Source: Bacteroidales bacterium UBA2295 (lineage in GTDB: Bacteria; Bacteroidota; Bacteroidia; Bacteroidales; Tenuifilaceae). Taken from it: DNA of 35,776 nucleotides. Location of the stretch: contig DDWD01000001.1 of NCBI GenBank assembly GCA_002345825.1, positions 1 through 35,776 of the forward strand. The letters are read 5' to 3'. How positions within the stretch are numbered: position 1 is the first letter of the stretch; every line of letters starts with the position of its first letter. A program made the translations under genes and the position numbers. The notes under the pieces were generated by a model. The model worked only from the letters and a program-made list of their open reading frames with translations, did no database searches and was not told the origin of the DNA. Below are positions 1 through 8,552 of this stretch, piece by piece.

Positions 1-859
1 GCGCCTCCCCCGATGGAATATCGCCACTCTCGGCATCACCAAAGCTTTGAGTCTTATCGTCCCAAAATCGTATTTCGAAATCGGCCTTGGTTGCAACGGC
101 AGGAAGCGGATCCGTTTCAACTGTTACTTTGCCCTTACCAAATGGGTTTTGCAGCACAAACCGATACGCCGACTCATACAGAGGCCCATGGTACCTACCA
201 TTATTCTCGTTTTCGAATTCAACAAAAATAAAGGGCAACGAGTAAGCCTTGTTATTAACCACAACTTCAGTATTAGTAGCCTCAAATTGATGATCTGCAA
301 AGTAGCCGCCGGTTCCCATCACATTTCGTTCTTGATGCGGTTCAACGGACAAATCATAATAGGCAAACAGGGAGTTCACATCAAAAAAATTGGGCGTAGT
401 GCTCAATGCCAACTCCAAAGCGGCGCATGTGTTGCGCACTACGTTCAGGCTGTTAACAACTACATCATCAACCATCAACCAAACCGTGTAAACCTCCGTA
501 CTATCATCAGCAATTCGGGTAGCCTCTACTCGATAGCCACCACGCGAAAGATGGCTCATGGTTGAATCAGATAGCCCTACAATTGGCTGAAAACGGTCAG
601 TGTAGCTTAACTCCCTATTGTATTGATACCAGGTGTAACTAGCAGCCGACGAATCGGAAAACTGAGCCCTAAGTGCAGACTGTTCGCCACTAAAAAAAAC
701 GAAAACGGAATCCTGATTATCAGAACTTACATACTGAGTTACCGAGGCCCAATCTCGACCAGGAGCGTAAAGCTGAGCCGAAACCTCAAAGTGAACTAAC
801 CAAACTATAAGGAATTGTGTGATGTATATGATGAAAATACTTTTACGTGGCATTGGCAT
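1..859 (-). CDS. Exported protein with beta-rich ectodomain, 5' part only (cut by window edge)
   Basis: Reading the minus strand from ATG 859 (a second in-frame ATG lies at 853) gives 286 codons with no stop to the window's left edge, so the 3' end is missing. The N-terminus MPMPRKSIFIIYITQFLIVW with a following VSAQ is a good signal peptide, cleaved about residue 31. The rest alternates short hydrophobic strands with Asp, Ser, Thr and Asn, as expected for secreted immunoglobulin or PKD-like beta-sandwich domains of Bacteroidota surface proteins. No catalytic motif is visible. Such proteins often end in a type IX secretion or gliding-associated domain, but that part lies outside the window. 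The gene is divergent from the TlpA-like gene at 1182. Seen: signal peptide and long open frame. Inferred: surface or secreted location. Function not recognised. Confidence 0.75.
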   Translation of the reverse strand, partial: MPMPRKSIFIIYITQFLIVWLVHFEVSAQLYAPGRDWASVTQYVSSDNQDSVFVFFSGEQSALRAQFSDSSAASYTWYQYNRELSYTDRFQPIVGLSDSTMSHLSRGGYRVEATRIADDSTEVYTVWLMVDDVVVNSLNVVRNTCAALELALSTTPNFFDVNSLFAYYDLSVEPHQERNVMGTGGYFADHQFEATNTEVVVNNKAYSLPFIFVEFENENNGRYHGPLYESAYRFVLQNPFGKGKVTVETDPLPAVATKADFEIRFWDDKTQSFGDAESGDIPSGEA

Positions 860-1181
860 AACTTTAAAATTAAAGGACTACAATATTAATGTTTTTTGGG
901 CAAATCACATTTTATATAAACAAGAAACGTAATCCATACCTGAGAATTGCATTGCTAAACATTTAATGGGCAATAGAATAATTCTCAGGCCTGGTTGAGC
1001 TGCAACTATTTGGTGTTTTCACAAAAAATTACTTTCAAAATCAAGATTAACCAACAACTATATTACTGAAAATGGCCAAGTTTTTGATAAGGTGTTATGG
1101 ATTATACCATATTTTTTCTAAGTTTAACAATCCTAACAAGCTGAAACAAAACAACAAACACCAAATCGTAAATCATTAAAT
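860..1181. other. Divergent intergenic region with an imperfect hairpin
   Basis: This AT-rich 322-bp stretch separates two divergent genes, so both promoters should lie here, although no exact TAnnTTTG element is seen. It holds an inverted repeat, CCTGAGAATT at 939-948 and AATTCTCAGG at 980-989, with an inner pair ATTGC (951-955) and GCAAT (970-974). The result is a long imperfect hairpin. There is no adjacent T-run, so it does not look like a terminator. Confidence 0.55.
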
Positions 1182-1715
1182 ATGACTATCATACGAACTA
1201 CAATCCTGTTTTTTGCACTAGTGTTTGCCTGCAATACCAATGCTCAAAACTTTACCATTGGTGAAGTTGCCAAGGATATTGTACTCTCAACGCCCGAGGG
1301 CAATGAGGTAAAGCTATCGGATTTGAGAGGAAAAATGGTCCTAGTTGATTTTTGGGCATCATGGTGCGCACCCTGCCGAAGAGAAAACCCTAATCTGGTG
1401 GAGGCTTATAGGCAGTACAAGGATACCGAATTTACAAACGGCGATGGGTTCACCATTCTAAGCGTATCGCTCGACAGCAAACAAGAGTTGTGGATTAAAG
1501 CCATTGCAGACGACAACCTTGAGTGGCCATACAACGTGAGCGACCTAAACGGATGGCGTAGCAAACCAGCTAAAGATTATGGCGTACGAATGATTCCCGC
1601 TAGTTTTCTTGTAGATGGTGATGGAGTAATTGTTGAGGTTAACCTACGAGGCGACAAGCTCGATGCAACCCTAAAGAAATACAAACAGAGCTGGTTCAAA
1701 AGCCTATGGCAATAA
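1182..1715 (+). CDS. TlpA/ResA-like periplasmic thioredoxin-fold protein
   Basis: A 177-aa exported thioredoxin-fold protein of the AhpC/TSA-redoxin (TlpA-like) group. A signal peptide covers about residues 1-22 and is cleaved after the Ala in TNAQN. The redox motif WCAPC lies at 61-65 (C62, C65) in the typical context DFWASWCAPCRREN. The cis-proline loop MIPASF is at about 138-143. The length and the short insertion between the motif and the cis-Pro fit TlpA/ResA proteins, which reduce disulfides in envelope proteins or apocytochromes. It is followed 61 bp later by the AsmA-like gene and a DsbA-like gene, suggesting an envelope-maintenance group. The start is the only ATG that keeps the whole signal peptide. 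Redox function is confident; the substrate is unknown. Confidence 0.88.
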   Translation: MTIIRTTILFFALVFACNTNAQNFTIGEVAKDIVLSTPEGNEVKLSDLRGKMVLVDFWASWCAPCRRENPNLVEAYRQYKDTEFTNGDGFTILSVSLDSKQELWIKAIADDNLEWPYNVSDLNGWRSKPAKDYGVRMIPASFLVDGDGVIVEVNLRGDKLDATLKKYKQSWFKSLWQ

Positions 1716-1776
1716 CCATTCGCTTATTGTTTAAAAATTATAACAGATTGAATATAACGCTAATATCCTTATTCCA

Positions 1777-4700
1777 ATGAGTATATCTAAACTCTTAAAA
1801 AAGACTGGGAAAGTTTTACTAATATCCCTCCTTTCTTTATTATTGTTGATTCTAGTTGTGGTGGTTATAGCGCTTAATTCCGAAAATACCATTACCCGGT
1901 TAGCGCTTAAAGAAGTGAGCACAATGATTGAAGCACCAGTAAAAGTCGACAACGTGTCGCTATTACTCTTCCGCAAGTTCCCATACGCAACTGTTGAGTT
2001 CGATGGTTTTAAACTAGGCGCTCACGCCAAATCAGGATCTGAAGCAGACAATGCCGAACTAAGCGATACGCTGGTAAGCCTTGGTAAGCTATACGTTTCG
2101 CTGAAAACCCGTCCTTTGCTAAGGAATAAAATCGAGATAAAAAAGATAGAGATTGAAGGCCTGTCTCTCAACTACCTTGTTGACTCTACAGGAGCAACCA
2201 ATATCGATTTTTTGATGGCTACAGACTCTACCACAGTAACAGAAACCGATACAACAGAAACCGCGCTGGACGTACTGCTGAGCGACCTAACTATTCGCGA
2301 TGTAAGAGTTAAATACTCCGACCAACAAATGAAGGCCTCGGCTACTATTCATATCCCCGAAATGGACATTTCTGGCCGTATGCTCAACTCATACTATGCC
2401 GGTAAGGTTAGAGGAATAGTAAACCTTTCAAACGTCGATTACGAAGGGATTAACATCAACCTTATGGAGAAAGCTTCACTGGGCTTTATGATCGATTATG
2501 TTGATGGCAACCTAACAATTGATTCGCTCACATTGGGCACCGATGGTGCACAGCTAAGCGCAAACGGTAAAGCCACCCTTGGTGATTCTATCTTTGTGGA
2601 TATGGCATTTGCCCTCACAGAACTCAACCTTAAGGAGATTAGCAAGTACGCAACTCCCGAAATGCTCAAGGAGTATGGTTTAGTTGAAATTGAAGGACAG
2701 ATGAAAATGGATGCCAAAATAAATGGCTACGTGTACGACACGCTCCTACTCCCCCAAGTTCAGGCCAACATGTCGCTTAAAAGAGGCTTTGTAAAAACTA
2801 CCGATTACCCAGAAATTAAGCATATATCTTTTAACGGAACGGTTGCGGCCATCGACCCCAACGATTTAACTACCGCTACAGCCAATTTCAAAGATTTTAG
2901 GGTGGCAACCCAAAGCAGCTACATCGATATGGCATTCAACGCATCAAACCTCGATAAGCCAGCATACGATGTAAAAACGAGTGGTCACATCAATTTTGAT
3001 GAGTTTAGCAGCTTTATTCCCGATAGTACAGTGGAGTATCTGACCGGAACTATGGCCTTTAACCTCGCCACCCGAGGAATACTGCCTGATGATTTGGGTA
3101 TGAATAGTGCCGATTACTTCCTCGAGCGCACTAGCCTCGACGTTAAGGTGGTAAACCTTTCCACTGCGCTCGATTCAGTTGATGAGGTGAAGAACCTGAA
3201 CATAAACTTCGCTTACAGACCTAACAAGAAAATAACCATTAAAAACCTTTCCCTTGATGCTCCTGGCTATGGAGTTGCTCTACAAAACTCTTCGCTTTCA
3301 GGCACTTTGTTAGGTTTTGTTCGCGATATGGACAATATGGGAATCGACCTAGATTCATATTTCATTCAAATGGGGAACAACACCATCGAGGGAAAAACCT
3401 ACGTAAAAGGACTCGAAAATGTAACCTTCAGAACCGATACTCGGGCTAATATCGATCTGGATGAGCTCCGCCCCTTTATCCCCGACTCGCTGGTTGAAAG
3501 CATATCGGGTAAAATCATTATGAATCTAACCTCCTTCGGGTCAGTGCATCTCGATTCCATTGAGGATCAGATGATGCCTATTGCTTTTGAGCAAAGCAAG
3601 ATTGATGTTCAGGTTAGGAATTTCAATTTCGAGATGTTCGACGACACCTTGTCTCAGGTTCAAAACCTTTCACTCGATTTCTCAATGGTAGATGATACCA
3701 TTCGTATTGACAACCTGTTTGGCCACGCTCACGGCATCGACTTTTGGATGGATTCAACCCAAGTGTGGAATGCCTACAAGGCTTTTCTGCTTGAGCAGAA
3801 GGATCAAACCCTTATTGTCCAAACCAACATTAAGCTAGGCGATTTGGACTACGCTCCATTTGCCTACCTGGTAGAAACCGACAGCACACAGCTTGACTCG
3901 ATACCCCCACCTACCGAAGCACAGCAAAGCATTGGTGATGCAAAAGAGTCCAAAAGAGATAGCACTCAGGAAGAAGAAGAGATGTATATACCACCATATA
4001 TTGTAAGGGGTACCATGGCAGTAAATAGCGTGAAATATGGTGATATCTTGATGAATAACCTTTCCACCCATTTTAGAGTAGATGAAAAGCTATACGTTAT
4101 CGACAAGTTTAAGTTCGACGCATTTGGTGGCAGTATGATTTCATCGGCCGTTTACGATACGCGCGACGATAGCCTAACCAACGTATTCTTTAAAAACGAG
4201 ATTTTCGGTATGGATATCCACCAAATGTTGGTTGATGGCGAAAATTTTGGACAGGAAGATTTCACCCACGAGAACATCAGTGGCAAGCTCACCAGCTCGG
4301 TTGATGGTCGGATTCAGATGCAGGATACCACCATTTTATACGACAAGATCAACCTTAGAGGGAATTTCAAACTCGAGGATGGAGGAATATACAACTTTGA
4401 GCCAGCTATGGAGCTAGCCAAGTTTACCAACCTTCGCGAACTCGACAACATTGTATTCCGCACGCTCGAAAGCAGTATATACATTTACGGCAACAACATT
4501 TACTTTCCCAAAACAGATATTGTTAGCACGGCTGTTGATATTTCGGCGATGGGAATGCAAAGCTTTGGCGACGATTACCAGTACCATCTTAACGTTTTCC
4601 TTAGCGATGTGTTATTGGGCAAATCCGACAAGCTGCTCGAAAAACAAGGAATGGAAAAGGATGGATTCGGTGGCGATGACGGATCTTCGCGCAAAGGATT

Positions 4701-4902
4701 ACGCCTAGTATCGCTTAAGCGTGGCGAAGAGACTAAGCACGGGTTCGACAACAAGAGGCTGAACAAAATTATGAGCACCACCATTAGGGTAAACGAAAGG
4801 GGTCTTAACCTAATATTCAACCCAAGGTTGGTTAGCTACAACACCAACTTGGACCGGGGAGAAAGAGCAAAAGATGAGGCTGAAGATGAAGTTGAACAAT
4901 AA
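1777..4902 (+). CDS. AsmA-like large envelope protein
   Basis: A 1041-aa protein with one N-terminal membrane helix (about residues 13-33, rich in Leu, Val and Ile) followed by a long periplasmic part of repeating amphipathic beta strands. This is the layout of AsmA/TamB-type proteins, which bridge the envelope and are linked to phospholipid transport or outer-membrane assembly. An internal repeat of about 150 residues is visible: one unit from about 408, one from about 558, each with a FIPDS-x-VE motif, a following SG/TG and a later DV-x-V-x-N strand. An acidic, low-complexity linker rich in Asp, Glu, Ser and Pro lies at about 705-735. The C-terminal part (about 850-1010) resembles the AsmA C-terminal domain. 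The next gene overlaps its 3' end. Family call is firm; exact cargo is unknown. Confidence 0.85.
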   Translation: MSISKLLKKTGKVLLISLLSLLLLILVVVVIALNSENTITRLALKEVSTMIEAPVKVDNVSLLLFRKFPYATVEFDGFKLGAHAKSGSEADNAELSDTLVSLGKLYVSLKTRPLLRNKIEIKKIEIEGLSLNYLVDSTGATNIDFLMATDSTTVTETDTTETALDVLLSDLTIRDVRVKYSDQQMKASATIHIPEMDISGRMLNSYYAGKVRGIVNLSNVDYEGININLMEKASLGFMIDYVDGNLTIDSLTLGTDGAQLSANGKATLGDSIFVDMAFALTELNLKEISKYATPEMLKEYGLVEIEGQMKMDAKINGYVYDTLLLPQVQANMSLKRGFVKTTDYPEIKHISFNGTVAAIDPNDLTTATANFKDFRVATQSSYIDMAFNASNLDKPAYDVKTSGHINFDEFSSFIPDSTVEYLTGTMAFNLATRGILPDDLGMNSADYFLERTSLDVKVVNLSTALDSVDEVKNLNINFAYRPNKKITIKNLSLDAPGYGVALQNSSLSGTLLGFVRDMDNMGIDLDSYFIQMGNNTIEGKTYVKGLENVTFRTDTRANIDLDELRPFIPDSLVESISGKIIMNLTSFGSVHLDSIEDQMMPIAFEQSKIDVQVRNFNFEMFDDTLSQVQNLSLDFSMVDDTIRIDNLFGHAHGIDFWMDSTQVWNAYKAFLLEQKDQTLIVQTNIKLGDLDYAPFAYLVETDSTQLDSIPPPTEAQQSIGDAKESKRDSTQEEEEMYIPPYIVRGTMAVNSVKYGDILMNNLSTHFRVDEKLYVIDKFKFDAFGGSMISSAVYDTRDDSLTNVFFKNEIFGMDIHQMLVDGENFGQEDFTHENISGKLTSSVDGRIQMQDTTILYDKINLRGNFKLEDGGIYNFEPAMELAKFTNLRELDNIVFRTLESSIYIYGNNIYFPKTDIVSTAVDISAMGMQSFGDDYQYHLNVFLSDVLLGKSDKLLEKQGMEKDGFGGDDGSSRKGLRLVSLKRGEETKHGFDNKRLNKIMSTTIRVNERGLNLIFNPRLVSYNTNLDRGERAKDEAEDEVEQ

Positions 4903-5548
4903 ATGGAGCTACATAGTAGCGATAGGCCTTTCAGTAATAATACTTATACTTATTGGCGTACGAATTGCAAAGTATCGTTCGACCAATAAAACCAGAATTG
5001 CTCAGGTAAACATACAGGAGGAAAGACCGCTTGATATTGTATTTGGAAATCACGATGCCAAGCTATCGATATATATGTACTCAAGTTACAGCTGTTCGTA
5101 CTGTACGCTTTTCTTCACCGATGTTTTTCCAGAACTAGAAAAGGAATATATTAATAGCGGTGAAGTGAAACTAATTTTGCGTTTAACAGTAAAATCGAAC
5201 AATATCGACATACAAAATGCAATGAAAACAGCAGTATGTATTAACAAGTACGGGAACTACGAATACCTGCATGAACTCCTGCTCAACGATAGTAAGGTGG
5301 TTGTTACGCATGAATTCAGAGATATGGTAAATAGTTTTATCGATAAAGACATTTATGTTGCGGAGTGTATTCTTGGTAACGAGGCCGAGGAATACCTTAA
5401 TAAGAATGTGCAAGATTATGAAACCCTTAAATTAAAAGGAACACCAACATTCATTATTGGGAATAAGATATTTACTGGGTACCAAGATTACGAAAAATTC
5501 GAACAAATCATAACCCACCATCTAAACGAATCAAATTTACCTAACTAA
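4874..5548 (+). CDS. Membrane-anchored DsbA-like thiol oxidoreductase
   Basis: A 224-aa protein with a single N-terminal anchor helix (about 12-30) and a periplasmic thioredoxin fold with a helical insertion, as in DsbA. The active site is C74-S-Y-C77 in SSYSCSYCTLFF, and the cis-proline loop is GTPTFIIG with Pro191. Two further cysteines (C122, C165) lie in the helical region. This family oxidises or isomerises disulfides of exported proteins. The start at 4874 overlaps the AsmA-like gene by 29 bp; an in-frame ATG at 4886 (MKLNNKW) would still overlap by 17 bp and gives a better-shaped signal anchor. Both imply translational coupling. A Cys-rich putative lipoprotein follows 12 bp later and is a natural candidate substrate (inference). 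Confidence 0.83.
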   Translation: MRLKMKLNNKWSYIVAIGLSVIILILIGVRIAKYRSTNKTRIAQVNIQEERPLDIVFGNHDAKLSIYMYSSYSCSYCTLFFTDVFPELEKEYINSGEVKLILRLTVKSNNIDIQNAMKTAVCINKYGNYEYLHELLLNDSKVVVTHEFRDMVNSFIDKDIYVAECILGNEAEEYLNKNVQDYETLKLKGTPTFIIGNKIFTGYQDYEKFEQIITHHLNESNLPN

Positions 5549-5560
5549 AACTCTAACACC

Positions 5561-5953
5561 ATGAAAAAGAAAATTTTCTTTCTTCCACTAATCCTAGCTG
5601 GAATTTTTGGAATAGTACTCTGGAGCTGCGAACCAATTGCCGAAGAGGAGGATCTGTGCTTAGCATTTGAACTTCCCGACGATTTCCAATCATGCGAAGA
5701 ACCCACCATCTGCTGCCCACTTGACGACGGTAATTGCTATATTGTTAATACTGATGGTGCAAACTATTACTGCGACAAGTCTCAAGCAACAGAAGCTGAT
5801 CCCGATGGATGTAGCACTGCTGAGGAGACCTATATCAACGAAAAGTGCACTGCAAAGATGTCGCCAGAGCAAACTAAAGAGATGAAAATGCTCTTGGGTT
5901 CATACATTAAAGAGGTAATGGCCAAAGCAAGAGAATACTCCATTTGCGGATAG
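5561..5953 (+). CDS. Small cysteine-rich putative lipoprotein
   Basis: A 130-aa protein that I do not recognise. It has a lipoprotein-like signal peptide ending in LWSC, which makes Cys23 the likely lipidated residue, although Trp at -2 is unusual. Mature residues are acidic with nine further cysteines (33, 45, 51, 52, 59, 71, 84, 96, 129), including a CC pair. That density implies a disulfide-stabilised fold. The last 35 residues are helical and Met/Lys-rich. It lies 12 bp downstream of a DsbA-like oxidoreductase and before a strong terminator, so it is the last gene of the cluster. Seen: signal, cysteines, operon position. Inferred: envelope lipoprotein folded by its neighbour. Confidence 0.75.
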   Translation: MKKKIFFLPLILAGIFGIVLWSCEPIAEEEDLCLAFELPDDFQSCEEPTICCPLDDGNCYIVNTDGANYYCDKSQATEADPDGCSTAEETYINEKCTAKMSPEQTKEMKMLLGSYIKEVMAKAREYSICG

Positions 5954-5980
5954 CCAAATTTTATCGATTAATTTTTGTTT

Positions 5981-6016
5981 CAGCAAAGCCACCCCGGGGT
6001 GGCTTTGCTGCTTTTT
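5981..6016 (+). terminator. Rho-independent terminator after the Cys-rich gene
   Basis: A perfect inverted repeat with 15-bp arms meeting at the centre (5981-5995 and 5996-6010; core GCCACCCCGGGGTGGC) is followed by a five-base T-run at 6012-6016. It sits 28 bp after the stop of the Cys-rich gene and insulates the helicase gene. Confidence 0.9.
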
Positions 6017-6045
6017 AAAAAGTTATCCACAATCATACAATACCC

Positions 6046-6076
6046 TTTCCTAATTAACCATATGAGAGTAACTTTG
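6046..6076 (+). promoter_or_regulatory. Bacteroidota-type promoter of the helicase gene
   Basis: TAACTTTG at 6069-6076 matches the -7 consensus TAnnTTTG. TTTC at 6046-6049, 19 bases upstream, is one base from the -33 element TTTG. Transcription would start near 6083, about 30 bases before the GTG start. Confidence 0.75.
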
Positions 6077-6111
6077 CACCCAATTATCAACAAAAAAGAC
6101 AATTACACACC

Positions 6112-8442
6112 GTGCAATATCTAAACGAACTAAGCGATGTACAGCGCGAAGCCGTTACCACATTTAACGGCCCTGCTCTTATAATTGCTGGTGCAGGATC
6201 GGGCAAAACCCGTGTGCTCACCTATCGCATTGCTCATTTGCTTAAGCAAGGTATTCCACCTTGGAACATCCTATCCCTAACGTTTACCAATAAGGCTGCC
6301 CGCGAAATGAAGGACAGAATTGCCAGCGTGGTTGGGGAGAATACAGCTAAGCAGCTATGGATGGGCACGTTCCACTCCATGTTTATGCGAATCCTTCGGG
6401 CCGAGGCCGATAAGTTGGGCTACGTAAACTCATTCACCATATACGACACAGCCGACTCCAAAAGCCTAATATCATCAATAATTAAGGAGCTAAAACTCGA
6501 CACGCAAGCTTATAAAGTTGGCGAAGTACTTGGACGTATTTCATCTGCAAAGAACAACCTTATTACCCCCCAAGCCTATGCAGCCAACACCCAGTTGGTG
6601 TCGTACGATAGGCAAACCCGCAAGCCAGATATTGCTAAGATATACGCCATATATGCGCAACGTTGCTACAAGGCATCGGCCATGGACTTTGACGATTTGC
6701 TGCTTAACACCAACGTTCTGTTTCGCGATTTTCCCGATGTGCTGGCCAAGTATCAGGCAAAATTCAAGTACATACTGGTTGATGAGTATCAGGATACAAA
6801 CTACAGCCAGTATTTGATTGTCAAAAAGTTGGCTGCTTCACATAAAAATGTTTGCGTGGTAGGCGACGATGCCCAGAGTATTTACTCGTTCCGCGGAGCA
6901 AAAATTGAGAACATCCTAAACTTCCGTAACGATTACCCAGAGTACAAACTCTTTAAACTAGAGCAGAACTACCGATCGACCCAAACCATTGTGAATGCCG
7001 CCAACAGCGTAATTGCCAAGAACAAACGGCAGCTGCAAAAGGCCTCCTTCTCGGCTAACGCCGAGGGCGAAAAGATCAAAATAATAAAGGCCTACACCGA
7101 TCAGGAGGAGAGCTTCATGGTGGCATCGGCCATTACTGAGCTAATCCAGCGCGATCACATAAGTTTTAAGGATATTGCAATACTTTACCGAACCAATGCG
7201 CAGTCGAGGCTTTTTGAGGAATCGCTGCGGAAAAGGAACATACCCTACCGGGTTTACGGTAGCTTATCGTTTTATCAACGGAAAGAGATAAAAGATACCA
7301 TCGGCTACTTTAGGCTTACAGTAAACCCTAACGACGATGAGGCGTTAAAACGCATTATCAACTTCCCCACCCGCGGTATTGGCGCAACCACAATGGAACG
7401 ACTGGAAACTGCAGCTAACGAGCACAACCAAAGCATCTGGGTTACCATCGAAAAGCTAGGTGAGTTTAATCCTGGACTTAAACCATCGGCACTAGGTAAG
7501 GTTATGCAGTTTTACAACCTGATTAAACAAATGGGAACTATTGCGTATACCGCCGAAGCTTATGAGGCTGCCCAAACCATAGTGATGAATGCTGGCCTTA
7601 TGAAGGAATTCAAGGCCGATGGATCCATTGAGGGCATTACCCGATTGCAAAACATCGAGGAGCTACTCAATAGCATCAAGGAGTTTAGCGACACGCAAAA
7701 GGAAGAAGGCGTTGCAGAGGTTACCACTCTGGCTGATTACCTTGAGAACGTTTCGCTGCTTACTGATGCTGATAATGACAAACCCGAGGACAGGAATAAG
7801 GTGTCCATCATGACTATCCACTCGGCCAAAGGACTAGAATTCGATTACGTCTTTCTTGCTGGGGTCGAGGAGGAACTTTTCCCATCCAAAATGTCAACCG
7901 GCTCACTGGATGATATTGAGGAGGAGCGCAGGCTTTTTTACGTTGCCCTAACACGAGCAGCCAAGCAGGCAACCATATCGCACGCACAGGTTCGATTCAA
8001 ATGGGGAAACCTAACATCAAGTATTCCCAGCCGTTTTATTGCTGAAATTGATACTGACTTTGTTGAGTCTACAGACGAAACCAACGAATCGGGTTTTAAA
8101 GATTCAACTTTTGGATATGGTCAGGACACTGGACACTCAATGCGCAACAACCCTTCATCGTTTAGTCGTTCCACACCGCATAAAACCGAGCATCCCGCAA
8201 ATCGTAAGCTAAAAAAAATCCAAGAGCAAAAGCAAAGTACTTCAACCCAAGGGCACAGTGGTGGAGAATACATCAACCCCGACGAAGTACAACTGGGAAT
8301 AATGGTGCTGCACGACCGGTTTGGGCCAGGAAAAGTAACAAGTATTGAGGGAGATGGGCAAAACCGTAAAGCTACCGTGGAATTTAGAGCCGCCGGCGTA
8401 AAAAATTTACTTCTAAAATTTGCCAAGCTAAAAAAAGCGTAA
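6112..8442 (+). CDS. UvrD/PcrA-type superfamily 1 DNA helicase
   Basis: A 776-aa 3'-5' DNA helicase acting in nucleotide excision and replication repair. The Q-motif region LSDVQREAV opens the protein. Walker A GAGSGKT is at 27-33, motif II DEYQD at about 224-228, motif III GDDAQSIYSFRG at about 250-262, and motif VI YVALTRA at about 607-613. After a Ser-rich linker, the last 50 residues (VLHDRFGPGKV onwards) form the Tudor-like domain that PcrA/UvrD use to contact RNA polymerase. The start is GTG at 6112, placed correctly before the Q-motif with no ATG nearby. It stands alone between a terminator and the next promoter. Family certain; PcrA versus UvrD naming is a convention. Confidence 0.95.
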   Translation: MQYLNELSDVQREAVTTFNGPALIIAGAGSGKTRVLTYRIAHLLKQGIPPWNILSLTFTNKAAREMKDRIASVVGENTAKQLWMGTFHSMFMRILRAEADKLGYVNSFTIYDTADSKSLISSIIKELKLDTQAYKVGEVLGRISSAKNNLITPQAYAANTQLVSYDRQTRKPDIAKIYAIYAQRCYKASAMDFDDLLLNTNVLFRDFPDVLAKYQAKFKYILVDEYQDTNYSQYLIVKKLAASHKNVCVVGDDAQSIYSFRGAKIENILNFRNDYPEYKLFKLEQNYRSTQTIVNAANSVIAKNKRQLQKASFSANAEGEKIKIIKAYTDQEESFMVASAITELIQRDHISFKDIAILYRTNAQSRLFEESLRKRNIPYRVYGSLSFYQRKEIKDTIGYFRLTVNPNDDEALKRIINFPTRGIGATTMERLETAANEHNQSIWVTIEKLGEFNPGLKPSALGKVMQFYNLIKQMGTIAYTAEAYEAAQTIVMNAGLMKEFKADGSIEGITRLQNIEELLNSIKEFSDTQKEEGVAEVTTLADYLENVSLLTDADNDKPEDRNKVSIMTIHSAKGLEFDYVFLAGVEEELFPSKMSTGSLDDIEEERRLFYVALTRAAKQATISHAQVRFKWGNLTSSIPSRFIAEIDTDFVESTDETNESGFKDSTFGYGQDTGHSMRNNPSSFSRSTPHKTEHPANRKLKKIQEQKQSTSTQGHSGGEYINPDEVQLGIMVLHDRFGPGKVTSIEGDGQNRKATVEFRAAGVKNLLLKFAKLKKA

Positions 8443-8512
8443 CACTTAGCACATAATCATTTGCTGCTGAAAAGTTTATTCCACAGCCAATCTTTTATAA
8501 ACTCGAGATAAC

Positions 8513-8520
8513 TATATTTG
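8513..8520 (+). promoter_or_regulatory. -7 promoter element of the response-regulator gene
   Basis: TATATTTG matches TAnnTTTG exactly. A start near 8527 would leave a leader of about 26 bases. No clear TTTG lies at the -33 distance. Confidence 0.6.
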
Positions 8521-8552
8521 TAGTCTTAATCCTACTAAGAAAAAATAAACAC

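Noticed and set aside
47..565. 172-codon plus-strand frame near the left edge
   Set aside because: It is antisense to the exported-protein gene, has no family features, and the minus-strand frame has a proper signal peptide and runs uninterrupted to the edge.
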